Below, in pieces: positions 56,886-64,000 of a DNA stretch of 64,000 nucleotides. Below the pieces are notes generated by a model. It was not told the origin of the DNA and made no database searches. It worked only from the letters and a program-made list of their open reading frames with translations. Positions within the stretch are counted from its first letter, which is position 1. The number at the start of each line of letters is the position of its first letter. The DNA is from ZC4RG42 sp003242425 (GTDB lineage Bacteria; Pseudomonadota; Gammaproteobacteria; Burkholderiales; SG8-39). The stretch spans positions 3,299 to 67,298 of the forward strand of contig CALCIE010000006.1 in the NCBI GenBank assembly GCA_937907425.1. Reading direction: 5' to 3'. The translations under genes were made by a program, and so were the position numbers.

Positions 56886-57671
56886 CTAGTCGGGATACGT
56901 CCCGGCCGGCGCCATGAAGGAGATGTCGCCGTAATAGGCGTCCACCCGCGCGCCGGTGTTGTCGGTATCGGTCATGATGGCGATGGATTTGACCGGCGGC
57001 GGTTCCTCGCCGAAGGCGCGCTTGTAGTCCTCATAGACGTTACGCCTTTCCTCCTGCCATTCGCCCAGCTTGGAGGGGCCGCTCTCGGCCACGATCATCT
57101 TGATGCGCCCGGTGTAGCTGCTGGGAATGATCGTGTCCCTGGGTGTGCGCGCCGCCCAGATGTACATGAGCGTCGCGTAGGGCAACTCGGTGTTGGTGAA
57201 GAGCTTGAACTGCTGCGCGAACAGCCGCTCATGCAGCGGCAGTTTGTCGCGATCGCCCTCGAAAGCGACGATCAGCCGCGCGGGCGCGTCTTCGGTATGG
57301 CGCCTGGTGTTGTCCGCCTGCGGAATCAGTTCCGGGACCTTCCAGCGCCAGCTCAGGATGGGATGAGTCTTGAGATCCACATGCACGGGGTAGACGAGCC
57401 CCGAGGCCGAACCGTCGGCGCTGGCCTTCACCACCGTGTGCTCCCCGTCGCGCACCAGGCGGTAATGTGTCGGCTTCTTGTAGCCGGAGAGCTTCCATAC
57501 CCGCCAGCCCGAAGGGAACGCGTCGCCGGGCCGGGCTTTGGAGAAGCGCTCCACCAGGCCGTGACGCTCGCTCCCGCCCACCGGCGGTATGTCCACCCGC
57601 TCGCTTTGCGACGGCGTGCCGGCGCAGGCCGCAAGGCACAGCGCCAGGCAGCATACGTATCCTCCTCGCAT
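56886..57671 (-). CDS. DUF3047-domain lipoprotein
   Basis: Encodes 261 aa with a lipoprotein signal (VCCLALCLAACAGTPS, lipobox LAAC). The mature part is a beta-rich DUF3047 domain beginning SGWRVWKLSGYKKPTHYRL, with a GLVYPVHVDLKTHPILSWRWK segment and the acidic C-terminal MTDTDNTGARVDAYYGDI. No function is known for the family. It lies divergently from oxyR; a shared control is possible but unproven. It converges closely on the AidB-like gene (six bases between stops). Confidence 0.88.
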   Translation of the reverse strand: MRGGYVCCLALCLAACAGTPSQSERVDIPPVGGSERHGLVERFSKARPGDAFPSGWRVWKLSGYKKPTHYRLVRDGEHTVVKASADGSASGLVYPVHVDLKTHPILSWRWKVPELIPQADNTRRHTEDAPARLIVAFEGDRDKLPLHERLFAQQFKLFTNTELPYATLMYIWAARTPRDTIIPSSYTGRIKMIVAESGPSKLGEWQEERRNVYEDYKRAFGEEPPPVKSIAIMTDTDNTGARVDAYYGDISFMAPAGTYPD

Positions 57672-57774
57672 CCTCCCCTCCCCGGAGTCGGGTTTTAGCC
57701 TACCTCAAAACCGGCCGCCCTCCGCATCCGGCGCATCACGGCACAGTCGCGCCAGGGTCCGTTATGATTCGGCC

Positions 57775-58719
57775 ATGACACTCACCGAACTCCGCTACAT
57801 CGTCGCGGTCGCGCGCGAGCGCCATTTCGGGCGCGCTGCCGAAGCCTGTTACGTCAGTCAGCCCACGCTTTCGGTCGCGGTACGCAAGCTCGAGGACGAG
57901 CTCGGTGTCGTGCTGTTCGAGCGCGGCGCGGGGGAAGTCTCCGTCACCCCGATCGGCGAACGCATCGTCGAGCAGGCACAGCGCGTGCTCGAAGAGGCGG
58001 CGCGGGTGAAGGAACTGGCCAAACAAGGCAAGGACCCGCTCAACGGACCGCTGCGCATGGGGGTCATCTTCACCATCGGGCCGTACCTGCTGCCCCACCT
58101 CATTCCCGCGCTCAAGAAGCGTGCGCCGCGCATGCCGCTCGTGCTGCAGGAACAATACACGCACAAGCTGCTGGAGCTGCTGCGCCAGGGCGAAATCGAC
58201 GTCGCCATCCTGGCGCTGCCCTTCGAGGCCAACGGCCTGCTCGTGCAGCCTCTGTACGACGAGCCCTTCGTCGTGGCCGTGCCGCGCAACCATCCCTGGG
58301 CGACGCGCAAGTCCGTCTCCAGCCGCGAGCTGAAGGACGAGCACATGCTGCTGCTCGGCACCGGCCATTGCCTGCGCGACCAGGTGCTGGAAGTCTGTCC
58401 CGAGCTGAACCGCTTCATCACCGCCGCCGACGGCATCCAGAAGTCCTTCGAGGGCTCGTCGCTGGAGACCATCCGTCACATGGTCGCCTCGGGGACGGGC
58501 ATTACGGTCCTGCCGGTCACAGCGGTGCCGCGCGGCGCCAAGCGCGACCGGCTGCTGGCCTATATTCCGTTCACCAAACCGGTGCCGGACCGGCGCGTGG
58601 TGCTTGCCTATCGCAAAACCTTCCCGCGTCCGGAAGCGATCGAAGCGGTGCGCCAGGCCGTGCTCGCCTGCGACCTCCCCTGCGTCCAGATGCTGGATCT
58701 GCGCGCGGAAACGGTATGA
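57775..58719 (+). CDS. oxyR: LysR-type peroxide-responsive regulator OxyR
   Basis: Encodes 314 aa. The N-terminal LysR winged-helix domain (LTELRYIVAVARERHFGRAA; SQPTLSVAVRKLEDELG) is followed by a ligand domain. The redox-sensing pair GHCLRDQVLEVC is visible near residue 199, with nine positions between the two cysteines as in E. coli OxyR Cys199/Cys208. Oxidation of such a pair to a disulfide switches OxyR. The start at 57775 is about one helical turn after TATGAT (57763-57768), giving a very short leader. dps follows 99 bp downstream with its own promoter. Confidence 0.96.
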   Translation: MTLTELRYIVAVARERHFGRAAEACYVSQPTLSVAVRKLEDELGVVLFERGAGEVSVTPIGERIVEQAQRVLEEAARVKELAKQGKDPLNGPLRMGVIFTIGPYLLPHLIPALKKRAPRMPLVLQEQYTHKLLELLRQGEIDVAILALPFEANGLLVQPLYDEPFVVAVPRNHPWATRKSVSSRELKDEHMLLLGTGHCLRDQVLEVCPELNRFITAADGIQKSFEGSSLETIRHMVASGTGITVLPVTAVPRGAKRDRLLAYIPFTKPVPDRRVVLAYRKTFPRPEAIEAVRQAVLACDLPCVQMLDLRAETV

Positions 58720-58752
58720 GGTTTAGGCTTCGCCAATCGGTGTCTTGCACAG

Positions 58753-58766
58753 GATTCATTTGAATC
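58753..58766. promoter_or_regulatory. Dyad overlapping the dps promoter, candidate OxyR site
   Basis: GATTCA-TT-TGAATC is a perfect 14-bp palindrome (58753-58766) flanked at a distance by TTGC (58745-58748) and GCAA (58772-58775). It overlaps the -35 of the dps promoter. LysR-type activators bind such T-N11-A dyads. Confidence 0.5.
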
Positions 58767-58788
58767 GCCGCGCAAGCGCCTTTATGTT
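58760..58788 (+). promoter_or_regulatory. Promoter of dps
   Basis: TTGAAT (58760-58765) and TATGTT (58783-58788) are separated by 17 bp, giving a transcript start near 58795 and a leader of about 24 bases before the dps start. Confidence 0.7.
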
Positions 58789-58818
58789 GCAGTGAAGGAA
58801 CCTACAAAGGAGGCGTCA

Positions 58819-59316
58819 ATGGGAAACAAGAAACGGGGTTACGCGCAGAACATCGATATCGGCATTGCCGATGCCGACCGCAAGGAGATCGCCGAGGGGC
58901 TGTCGCGTCTGCTGGCCGACACGTACACGCTCTATCTGAAGACGCACAACTTCCACTGGAACGTGACCGGGCCGATGTTCAGCACGCTGCACCAGATGTT
59001 CGAGGAGCAGTACACCGAACTGGCCGCGGCGGTCGACCTCATCGCCGAACGCATCCGCGCCCTGGGGTTCCCCGCGCCGGGCAGCTACAAGGAGTACGCC
59101 CGCCTGTCCTCGATCAAGGAAACCGAAGGCGTGCCTTCGGCCGAGGAGATGATCCAGCTCCTGGTGGACGGCCAAGAAGCGGTGACGCGCACCGCGCGCG
59201 AGGTGTTCAAGATCGCCGAACGGGCCAACGACCAGCCCACCGCCGATCTGCTCACCGAGCGCATGCAGGTACACGAGAAGACGGCGTGGATGCTGCGCAC
59301 GCTGCTTGAAAAATAA
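58819..59316 (+). CDS. dps: Dps-family DNA-binding/ferritin-like protein
   Basis: Encodes 165 aa, a ferritin-like four-helix protein that stores iron using peroxide and protects DNA. The ferroxidase set appears in HNFHWNVTGPMF and STLHQMFEEQYTELAAAVD near residue 50, with Glu where Asp is usual. The N-terminus (GNKKRGYAQN) is basic, as in DNA-binding Dps. The start at 58819 has an AAAGGAGG ribosome site. The gene is downstream of oxyR and has its own promoter with a dyad. A terminator-like hairpin follows. Confidence 0.95.
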   Translation: MGNKKRGYAQNIDIGIADADRKEIAEGLSRLLADTYTLYLKTHNFHWNVTGPMFSTLHQMFEEQYTELAAAVDLIAERIRALGFPAPGSYKEYARLSSIKETEGVPSAEEMIQLLVDGQEAVTRTAREVFKIAERANDQPTADLLTERMQVHEKTAWMLRTLLEK

Positions 59317-59331
59317 GGCTTTCCGGTGAAG

Positions 59332-59356
59332 GCTCATGCGCCGCCGGCGCATGAGC
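59332..59356. other. Long intergenic hairpin between dps and the TPR gene
   Basis: GCTCATGCGCC and GGCGCATGAGC pair perfectly (11 bp) around GCC. No T-run follows on either strand, so it is not a standard terminator. Confidence 0.7.
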
Positions 59357-59382
59357 AGCGACAACCGTCCAGGTCATGATGC

Positions 59383-59416
59383 GCGAACGACCTCCTTCCG
59401 GGGGCCGTTCGCTTTA
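59383..59416 (+). terminator. Terminator of dps
   Basis: GCGAACGACC pairs with GGCCGTTCGC (one A-C mismatch), followed by TTTATAG. It overlaps the 3' end of the convergent TPR gene. Confidence 0.65.
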
Positions 59417-61219
59417 TAGCCGCTCCAGATCCACGTGCCGCTTCCCGGCCCAGGCCTTGCGGAACCGTTCCTTCGTCATGACCGCGAGCTTGTCCCGGCG
59501 TGCCTGCTCATACACTTCCATGAGACCGTAGAGCGACCAGCCGTTGTTGGGCGTACGCGCCAGGCTGGCGCGGAAGGCGCGTTCTGCGCCCTCCAGATCG
59601 CCTTGCGCGAGCAGCACGGCGCCCAGCGACTGCTGGACGGGGTAGTACCAGTAGGGCGGCTCCATGTACTGCAATTGATCCTGCACGGCGATGGCGTTGC
59701 GGAAATGCCCCGCCGCGGCAGCCAGATCCCCGGCCGCCTGAGCGGCCCGCCCCCGCACCACCTGCTCGGCGATCTGCAGCACCTGGGTGGCGGGAATCGA
59801 CGCCTCTTCCAGCGGCTTGAGCTTGGGACTGCGCGCGAGTGCAGCGATCGCCTCGGCCTCCGCCTGCGCGGATTGCGCATTCTTCGCGAGCGCATGACCG
59901 ACGCCGCGCGCGTAATGCCACATGGCTTTGACATAGGGATGTTCGTCGCCGGGGTCCGGCAGGGCGAGCAGGGTTTGCGGCTCGCTGAACTGCGCGTGCG
60001 CAAAATAGACCGCCACCTTCACGGGCTGCACGGTGGGCACGGTCTTGAGCGCCTCGTCCGGAACGATCTTCGCGAGCTTCTCCGCCGCCGCCACCGCCGC
60101 CGGTCCGTCCCCCGCCATCTGGGCCGCGGCCATGAGGAAATGGACGTTGTGCGGGTAATACCCCCAGGCGTAGATGTGCTCGGCTTTTGACTTCGACAAA
60201 TAGCGCTCGTCCACCTCCACCGCGCGCCGGTTCGCCTCGAGCGCGTCCATATAGCGGCCGAGCCGGTAGTAGATATGCGAGGGCATGTGGACGATGTGAC
60301 CGGCGCCGGGCATCAGCTGTTCGAGCCGTTCCGCATGCAGCTCGGCGCGCTCGGGCCAGTTCGAGGCCTCCACGGCGTGGATGTAGAGATGGATCGCGCC
60401 CGGATGGTCGGGATGCTCGGCCAGCACCTTCTCCAGCACCTCGACGATTTCGCCGCCGCGGCCTTTGGGATACACACCGCCGGGCTGCCAGTAATCCCAG
60501 GGCTGGGTGTCCATCATCGCCTCGGCATAAAGCGTGGCGATATGCGGATCGTCCTGGAAGCGGCGATACACCGCACCCATCGCGTCGGCATAGGCAAGGT
60601 CGAGCGCGGTGCGGTCGGCCTCCGGCGATGCGCTGTATCGCACCGCCAAGGCTTCGATGAGCGCCTGTTCCCGTTCCGTGGTCCCTTCCGCGAGGCTTCG
60701 TGCACGCTCCACCGCCTCGATCGCCGGCGCCACCGCCTCCGGCGCCATGGGGGCGTTGATATTGGGCCCGAGCACCAGCGCCTCTCCCCAGTAGCACATC
60801 GCGCAATCGGGGTCGCGCCGCTGCGCCGCCCGGAAAGCGCGCCGCGCCTCGCCGTGATTGAACGCGTACACGAGCCGCAGCCCTTGATCGAAATAGCGCT
60901 GCGCCTCCACCGAGCGCGTGGTGATCGGGTAGCTGAGCGTGCCGAGGTCCGGCCACAACGGCGGATCGGTATCGTCCGGCTGGACTTCCTGCCGCTGCCG
61001 GTCGACCGGGCGCAGTTCCGGGCTGTTCTGCGCCAAGCGGAAGGTCGCGATCACTGCCCGCGAACCGGCCGGCGCGTTGAAACAACGGCTTGCGTCGAAC
61101 AGGGGATCGAAGAACGCGGGATCGGGCCGGTGTTCGCCGTCCGCATAAACGAACGATCCGGCGAGCATTATGCCGCCGAGCGCCAGTGCGATCTTCTTCG
61201 GTGCGCGCTGTCCCTTCAT
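59414..61219 (-). CDS. Large TPR-repeat exported protein
   Basis: Encodes 601 aa with a Sec signal peptide (KKIALALGGIMLAGSFVYADG). Tetratricopeptide-like repeats cover most of the rest (YFDQGLRLVYAFNHGEARRAF; DALEANRRAVEVDERYL; LGAVLLAQGDLEGAERAF). The first repeat contains a Cys pair, RDPDCAMCYWGEALV, conserved-looking and possibly a haem, metal or disulfide site. It acts in the periplasm or outer membrane by inference from the signal. The start at 61219 is seven bases after GGAGG; ATG 61222 is possible. It is divergent from a small lipoprotein. Function unknown. Confidence 0.88.
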   Translation of the reverse strand: MKGQRAPKKIALALGGIMLAGSFVYADGEHRPDPAFFDPLFDASRCFNAPAGSRAVIATFRLAQNSPELRPVDRQRQEVQPDDTDPPLWPDLGTLSYPITTRSVEAQRYFDQGLRLVYAFNHGEARRAFRAAQRRDPDCAMCYWGEALVLGPNINAPMAPEAVAPAIEAVERARSLAEGTTEREQALIEALAVRYSASPEADRTALDLAYADAMGAVYRRFQDDPHIATLYAEAMMDTQPWDYWQPGGVYPKGRGGEIVEVLEKVLAEHPDHPGAIHLYIHAVEASNWPERAELHAERLEQLMPGAGHIVHMPSHIYYRLGRYMDALEANRRAVEVDERYLSKSKAEHIYAWGYYPHNVHFLMAAAQMAGDGPAAVAAAEKLAKIVPDEALKTVPTVQPVKVAVYFAHAQFSEPQTLLALPDPGDEHPYVKAMWHYARGVGHALAKNAQSAQAEAEAIAALARSPKLKPLEEASIPATQVLQIAEQVVRGRAAQAAGDLAAAAGHFRNAIAVQDQLQYMEPPYWYYPVQQSLGAVLLAQGDLEGAERAFRASLARTPNNGWSLYGLMEVYEQARRDKLAVMTKERFRKAWAGKRHVDLERL

Positions 61220-61354
61220 CATCCCTCCTCCAACTACGGCTTTGCAGGAGAACGCCATCGCCCCACGATGCCGGGAGGCAACCGGCACCGTGTCCCTCGG
61301 TGCAATGGGCGGGCGGCTTGCTTCCACCTGTCTCGTAGACGTTGAGGAGCGAAT

Positions 61355-61570
61355 ATGCAAGCCGCCATTGCAGCTGTTTTGTTGGCACTCGCCGTCGTCG
61401 GCTGCGAGCAAAACCCCGACCCCCAAACCCGCAGCGAAGCTCGCGAGTCGGTGCAGGAGATGCGCGAGGACGCCCGCGATGCGGCATCGGATACTGCCGA
61501 GCGCGTGCGCGAGGGTGCCGCGGAGCTCAGGGAAGAAGCGCGCGAGGCACGGGACGACAACCGTCCCTGA
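61355..61570 (+). CDS. Small lipoprotein with charged helix
   Basis: Encodes 71 aa. The lipoprotein signal (AAIAAVLLALAVVGCEQ) has cysteine at residue 17. The mature part is one long amphipathic helix of alternating Arg/Glu/Asp/Ala (VQEMREDARDAASDTAERVR), reminiscent of entericidin- or Lpp-like small lipoproteins. The start at 61355 has GAGGAGC. It is probably membrane-anchored in the envelope. Divergent from the TPR gene and about 490 bp before prkA. Function unknown. Confidence 0.8.
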   Translation: MQAAIAAVLLALAVVGCEQNPDPQTRSEARESVQEMREDARDAASDTAERVREGAAELREEAREARDDNRP

Positions 61571-62056
61571 AACCGGTGGCTGCGGCATACGCGCAACAGA
61601 TCGACAAATATTTGCGCTATGACACATATCGATCGCTGATTACCGCTTCTGCTTTGCGCGCTTTTGTGTCAACGTGTAGCCGTGATCGTGAAGCGTGCGT
61701 TGCATTGAGCTTCATCCCATCAGCGGTTTCGATACCGGCAGTCTTCACGGCGGTTCCGCCGATCAGATTCGTTTTTTCTCTCGCGCACGCACTGTCCCGC
61801 CACTGCGCGCCAATTCCTCAATCAGGCATGGAAAGTGCTCTCTGTTCGCTTGCATGCCGCGCAACGAATAGGCGTCCAATGCGTAACGAGAAGCGGCGAT
61901 TCATCATGCGTGCCAGCACGCACATCCCGCGATCACGCCCGATGCGTCGCCCGAACGCAAGCGCCTCTCCCATTGACAGCACGAACGATGAGGCTGCGAC
62001 GGAATCGAAGGGTTTAGGCGGTCGTTCACGATCCGCTCAACGACGGAGGTAGGCAA
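61571..62056. other. 486-bp intergenic region upstream of prkA
   Basis: No convincing gene is seen. Composition is clearly less GC-rich than the neighbours. A 16-bp dyad TGCGTGC-CA-GCACGCA lies at 61907-61922. A T-rich stretch (GTTTTTTCTC) lies near 61769. I found no full sigma-54 or sigma-70 promoter, although a prkA promoter must be here. A non-coding RNA cannot be excluded. Confidence 0.5.
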
Positions 62057-63979
62057 ATGGGAGTTCTCGAATCTTATGTTTCCAACTATGCGCGCGCGCG
62101 CGAAACGGAAATGACGCTCGCGGAGTACCTCGAGCTGTGCAAGCGCGACCCCATGGCTTATGCGACCGCCGCCGAGCGTATGCTCGCCGCGATCGGTGAA
62201 CCGGAGGTGATCGACACGCGCAACGATCCGCGGCTGTCGCGCATCTTTTCCAACCGCGTCATCCGGCGCTACCCAGCCTTCAAGGAGTTCTACGGGCTCG
62301 AAGACGTGGTGGAGCAGATCGTCGCGTTCTTCCGCCACGCGGCACAGGGCCTCGAGGAGCGCAAGCAGGTGCTCTATCTGCTGGGTCCGGTGGGCGGCGG
62401 CAAGTCGTCGCTCGCCGAGCGGCTGAAATCGCTCATGGAGGTCTATCCGATCTACGCCCTCAAGGGCTCGCCGGTGAACGAATCGCCGCTCGGGCTGTTC
62501 AACCCCGAACGCGACGGGGAAATGCTGGAAGCCGAATACGGCATTCCGCGCCGCTACCTCACCGGCATCATGTCGCCTTGGGCGGTGAAGCGCCTCGAGG
62601 AGTACGAAGGCGACATCTCGAAGTTCAAAGTGGTGCGTCTGATGCCCTCCGTGCTGCGCCAAGTGGCGATCACCAAGACCGAGCCGGGTGACGAGAACAA
62701 TCAGGACATCTCCTCGCTGGTCGGCAAGGTGGACATCCGCAAGCTCGAACACTACGCGCAGGACGACCCCGACGCCTACAGCTTCTCCGGCGGTCTGTGC
62801 CTGGCCAACCAGGGCCTGCTCGAGTTCGTGGAGATGTTCAAGGCCCCGATCAAGATGCTGCACCCGCTGCTGACCGCGACGCAGGAAGGCAATTACAAGG
62901 GCACCGAAGGCTTCGGCGCGATCCCCTTCCAGGGCATCATCCTCGCGCACTCGAACGAATCCGAGTGGCAGACCTTCCGCAACAACAAGCACAACGAGGC
63001 CTTCCTCGACCGGGTGTACATCGTCAAAGTGCCCTACTGCCTGCGGGTCACCGAGGAAGTGCAGATCTACAAGAAGCTGCTGCGGTCGAGCTCGCTGGCG
63101 GAGGCGCCCTGCGCGCCGCACACGCTGGAGATGATGGCACAGTTCTCGGTGCTCACCCGCCTGAAGGAGCCGGAGAACTCCAGCATCTATTCCAAGATGC
63201 GCATCTACGACGGCGAGAACCTGAAGGACATCGACCCGAACGCGAAGACCTACCAGGAGTACCGCGACTACGCCGGCATCGACGAAGGCATGACCGGAAT
63301 GTCCACGCGCTTCGCCTACAAGGTGCTGTCGGCGGTGTTCAACTACGACCAGACCGAGATCGCCGCCAACCCGGTGCATCTCATGTACGTGCTGGAGCAG
63401 CGCATCATGCGCGAGGATCTGCCCGAGGAAACCAAGCGGCGCTACCTCTCCTTCATCAAGGAGCACCTCGCGCCGCGCTACGCCGAGTTCATCGGCAAGG
63501 AGATCCAGACGGCCTATCTGGAGTCCTACTCCGAATACGGCCAGAACATCTTCGACCGCTACGTGACCTTCGCCGACTACTGGATCCAGGACGAGGACTA
63601 TCGCGATCCCGAAACGGGCGAATCCTTCGACCGTGCGGCCCTCAACGCCGAGCTGGAGAAGATCGAGAAACCGGCGGGCATCGCCAACCCGAAGGATTTC
63701 CGCAACGAAATCGTGAACTTCGTGTTGCGGGCGCGCGCCCAGAACGGCGGCAAGAACCCGGCCTGGACGAGCTACGAGAAGCTGCGCGAGGTGATCGAGC
63801 GCAAGATGTTCTCGAACACCGAGGAACTGCTGCCGGTGATCTCGTTCAATGCCAAGGCCTCGGCGGAGGACAAGACCAAGCACGAAAACTTCGTCGCACG
63901 CATGGTGCAGAAGGGCTATACCGAAAAGCAGGTCCGGCTGCTGTGCGAGTGGTATCTGCGGGTACGCAAATCGGCTTGA
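62057..63979 (+). CDS. prkA: PrkA family serine protein kinase/AAA+ protein
   Basis: Encodes 640 aa, the usual PrkA (YeaG) length. The N-terminal AAA-type ATPase domain has the Walker A motif GPVGGGKSSL near residue 112 and the downstream PSVLRQVAITKTEPGDENNQ. The C-terminal PrkA kinase-like domain runs from about residue 400. In enterobacteria yeaG is stress and sigma-S controlled and followed by yeaH and ycgB/spoVR; those would be expected just beyond 64000 and cannot be seen here. The start at 62057 has CGGAGGTAGG. Whether it is a true protein kinase or an AAA protease is debated for the family. Confidence 0.95.
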   Translation: MGVLESYVSNYARARETEMTLAEYLELCKRDPMAYATAAERMLAAIGEPEVIDTRNDPRLSRIFSNRVIRRYPAFKEFYGLEDVVEQIVAFFRHAAQGLEERKQVLYLLGPVGGGKSSLAERLKSLMEVYPIYALKGSPVNESPLGLFNPERDGEMLEAEYGIPRRYLTGIMSPWAVKRLEEYEGDISKFKVVRLMPSVLRQVAITKTEPGDENNQDISSLVGKVDIRKLEHYAQDDPDAYSFSGGLCLANQGLLEFVEMFKAPIKMLHPLLTATQEGNYKGTEGFGAIPFQGIILAHSNESEWQTFRNNKHNEAFLDRVYIVKVPYCLRVTEEVQIYKKLLRSSSLAEAPCAPHTLEMMAQFSVLTRLKEPENSSIYSKMRIYDGENLKDIDPNAKTYQEYRDYAGIDEGMTGMSTRFAYKVLSAVFNYDQTEIAANPVHLMYVLEQRIMREDLPEETKRRYLSFIKEHLAPRYAEFIGKEIQTAYLESYSEYGQNIFDRYVTFADYWIQDEDYRDPETGESFDRAALNAELEKIEKPAGIANPKDFRNEIVNFVLRARAQNGGKNPAWTSYEKLREVIERKMFSNTEELLPVISFNAKASAEDKTKHENFVARMVQKGYTEKQVRLLCEWYLRVRKSA

Positions 63980-64000
63980 TCGGGTTTTCCAGCGGCAGGC

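Noticed and set aside
61904..63883. Open frame opposite prkA
   Set aside because: prkA matches its family over full length. The antisense frame has no motif and crosses the intergenic region.
1..64000. CRISPR arrays, insertion sequences, integrase/att sites, phage genes
   Set aside because: No regular spaced repeats, transposase or integrase frames, or direct target duplications were seen.

Overview
The window is 64 kb of high-GC (roughly two-thirds G+C), densely packed chromosome with no ribosomal or transfer RNA gene, insertion sequence, phage or CRISPR array that I can see. Gene content points to a betaproteobacterium, probably near Rhodocyclales/Burkholderiales. The indicators are a long-type leuA, a SWIB protein with a histone-like tail, a GH17-GT2 glucan synthase, a long B12-dependent ribonucleotide reductase, a TssQ-like lipoprotein, a DctPQM TRAP system and Cys-pair OxyR next to dps. 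This placement is inference from family distribution, not from a marker gene.

Layout. 0-4.7 kb: degenerate receiver, YbaK-type editing protein, hotdog thioesterase, tex and a lipoprotein. 4.8-6.8 kb: leuA behind a leader with a good promoter, a leucine-rich mini-ORF and a second small ORF overlapping the leuA start. 6.9-12.5 kb: htpX, an MFS transporter, a DUF2520 dehydrogenase-like protein, the SWIB/histone-tail protein, an MBL hydrolase and pdxH. 12.5-17.4 kb: beta-glucan island of two GH17 membrane proteins, the second fused to a GT2 synthase. 17.5-22.4 kb: small protein, aldo/keto reductase, DUF481 outer-membrane protein, msrA and a 5'-nucleotidase-like phosphatase. 22.7-27.4 kb: class II ribonucleotide reductase and purEK.

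27.4-38 kb is a catabolic island. A leftward set encodes a serine-glyoxylate-type aminotransferase, a TRAP importer, a crotonase-fold protein and a class III CoA-transferase, and ends at a strong terminator. It diverges from a GlcD-GlcF-type flavin/iron-sulfur oxidase translationally coupled to an FCD-type GntR regulator. Two dyads sit in the shared promoter region. Together they suggest regulated import and oxidation of an unknown hydroxy- or carboxylic acid leading to a 2-oxo acid.

38-42.7 kb: fbp, then a divergent phospho-signalling module (Ser/Thr kinase with PEGA domain plus TssQ-like lipoprotein; PP2C phosphatase plus FHA protein) with no type VI secretion structural genes here. 42.8-55.1 kb: storage-carbon cluster of transaldolase, GH57 hydrolase, glgC, phosphoketolase, DUF2934 protein, glucokinase, glgA and alpha-glucan phosphorylase. 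This links glycogen turnover to a phosphoketolase shunt. 55-64 kb: AidB-like flavoprotein, DUF3047 lipoprotein, oxyR-dps, a large TPR protein, a 71-aa lipoprotein and prkA after a 486-bp non-coding stretch.

No clearly unprecedented multi-gene system is provable from sequence alone. The best leads are the leuA leader, the catabolic island, the orphan kinase/phosphatase/FHA module, the GH17 glucan island with an antisense-overlapping membrane gene, the hairpin in the purEK leader and the 24-bp palindrome near position 950.
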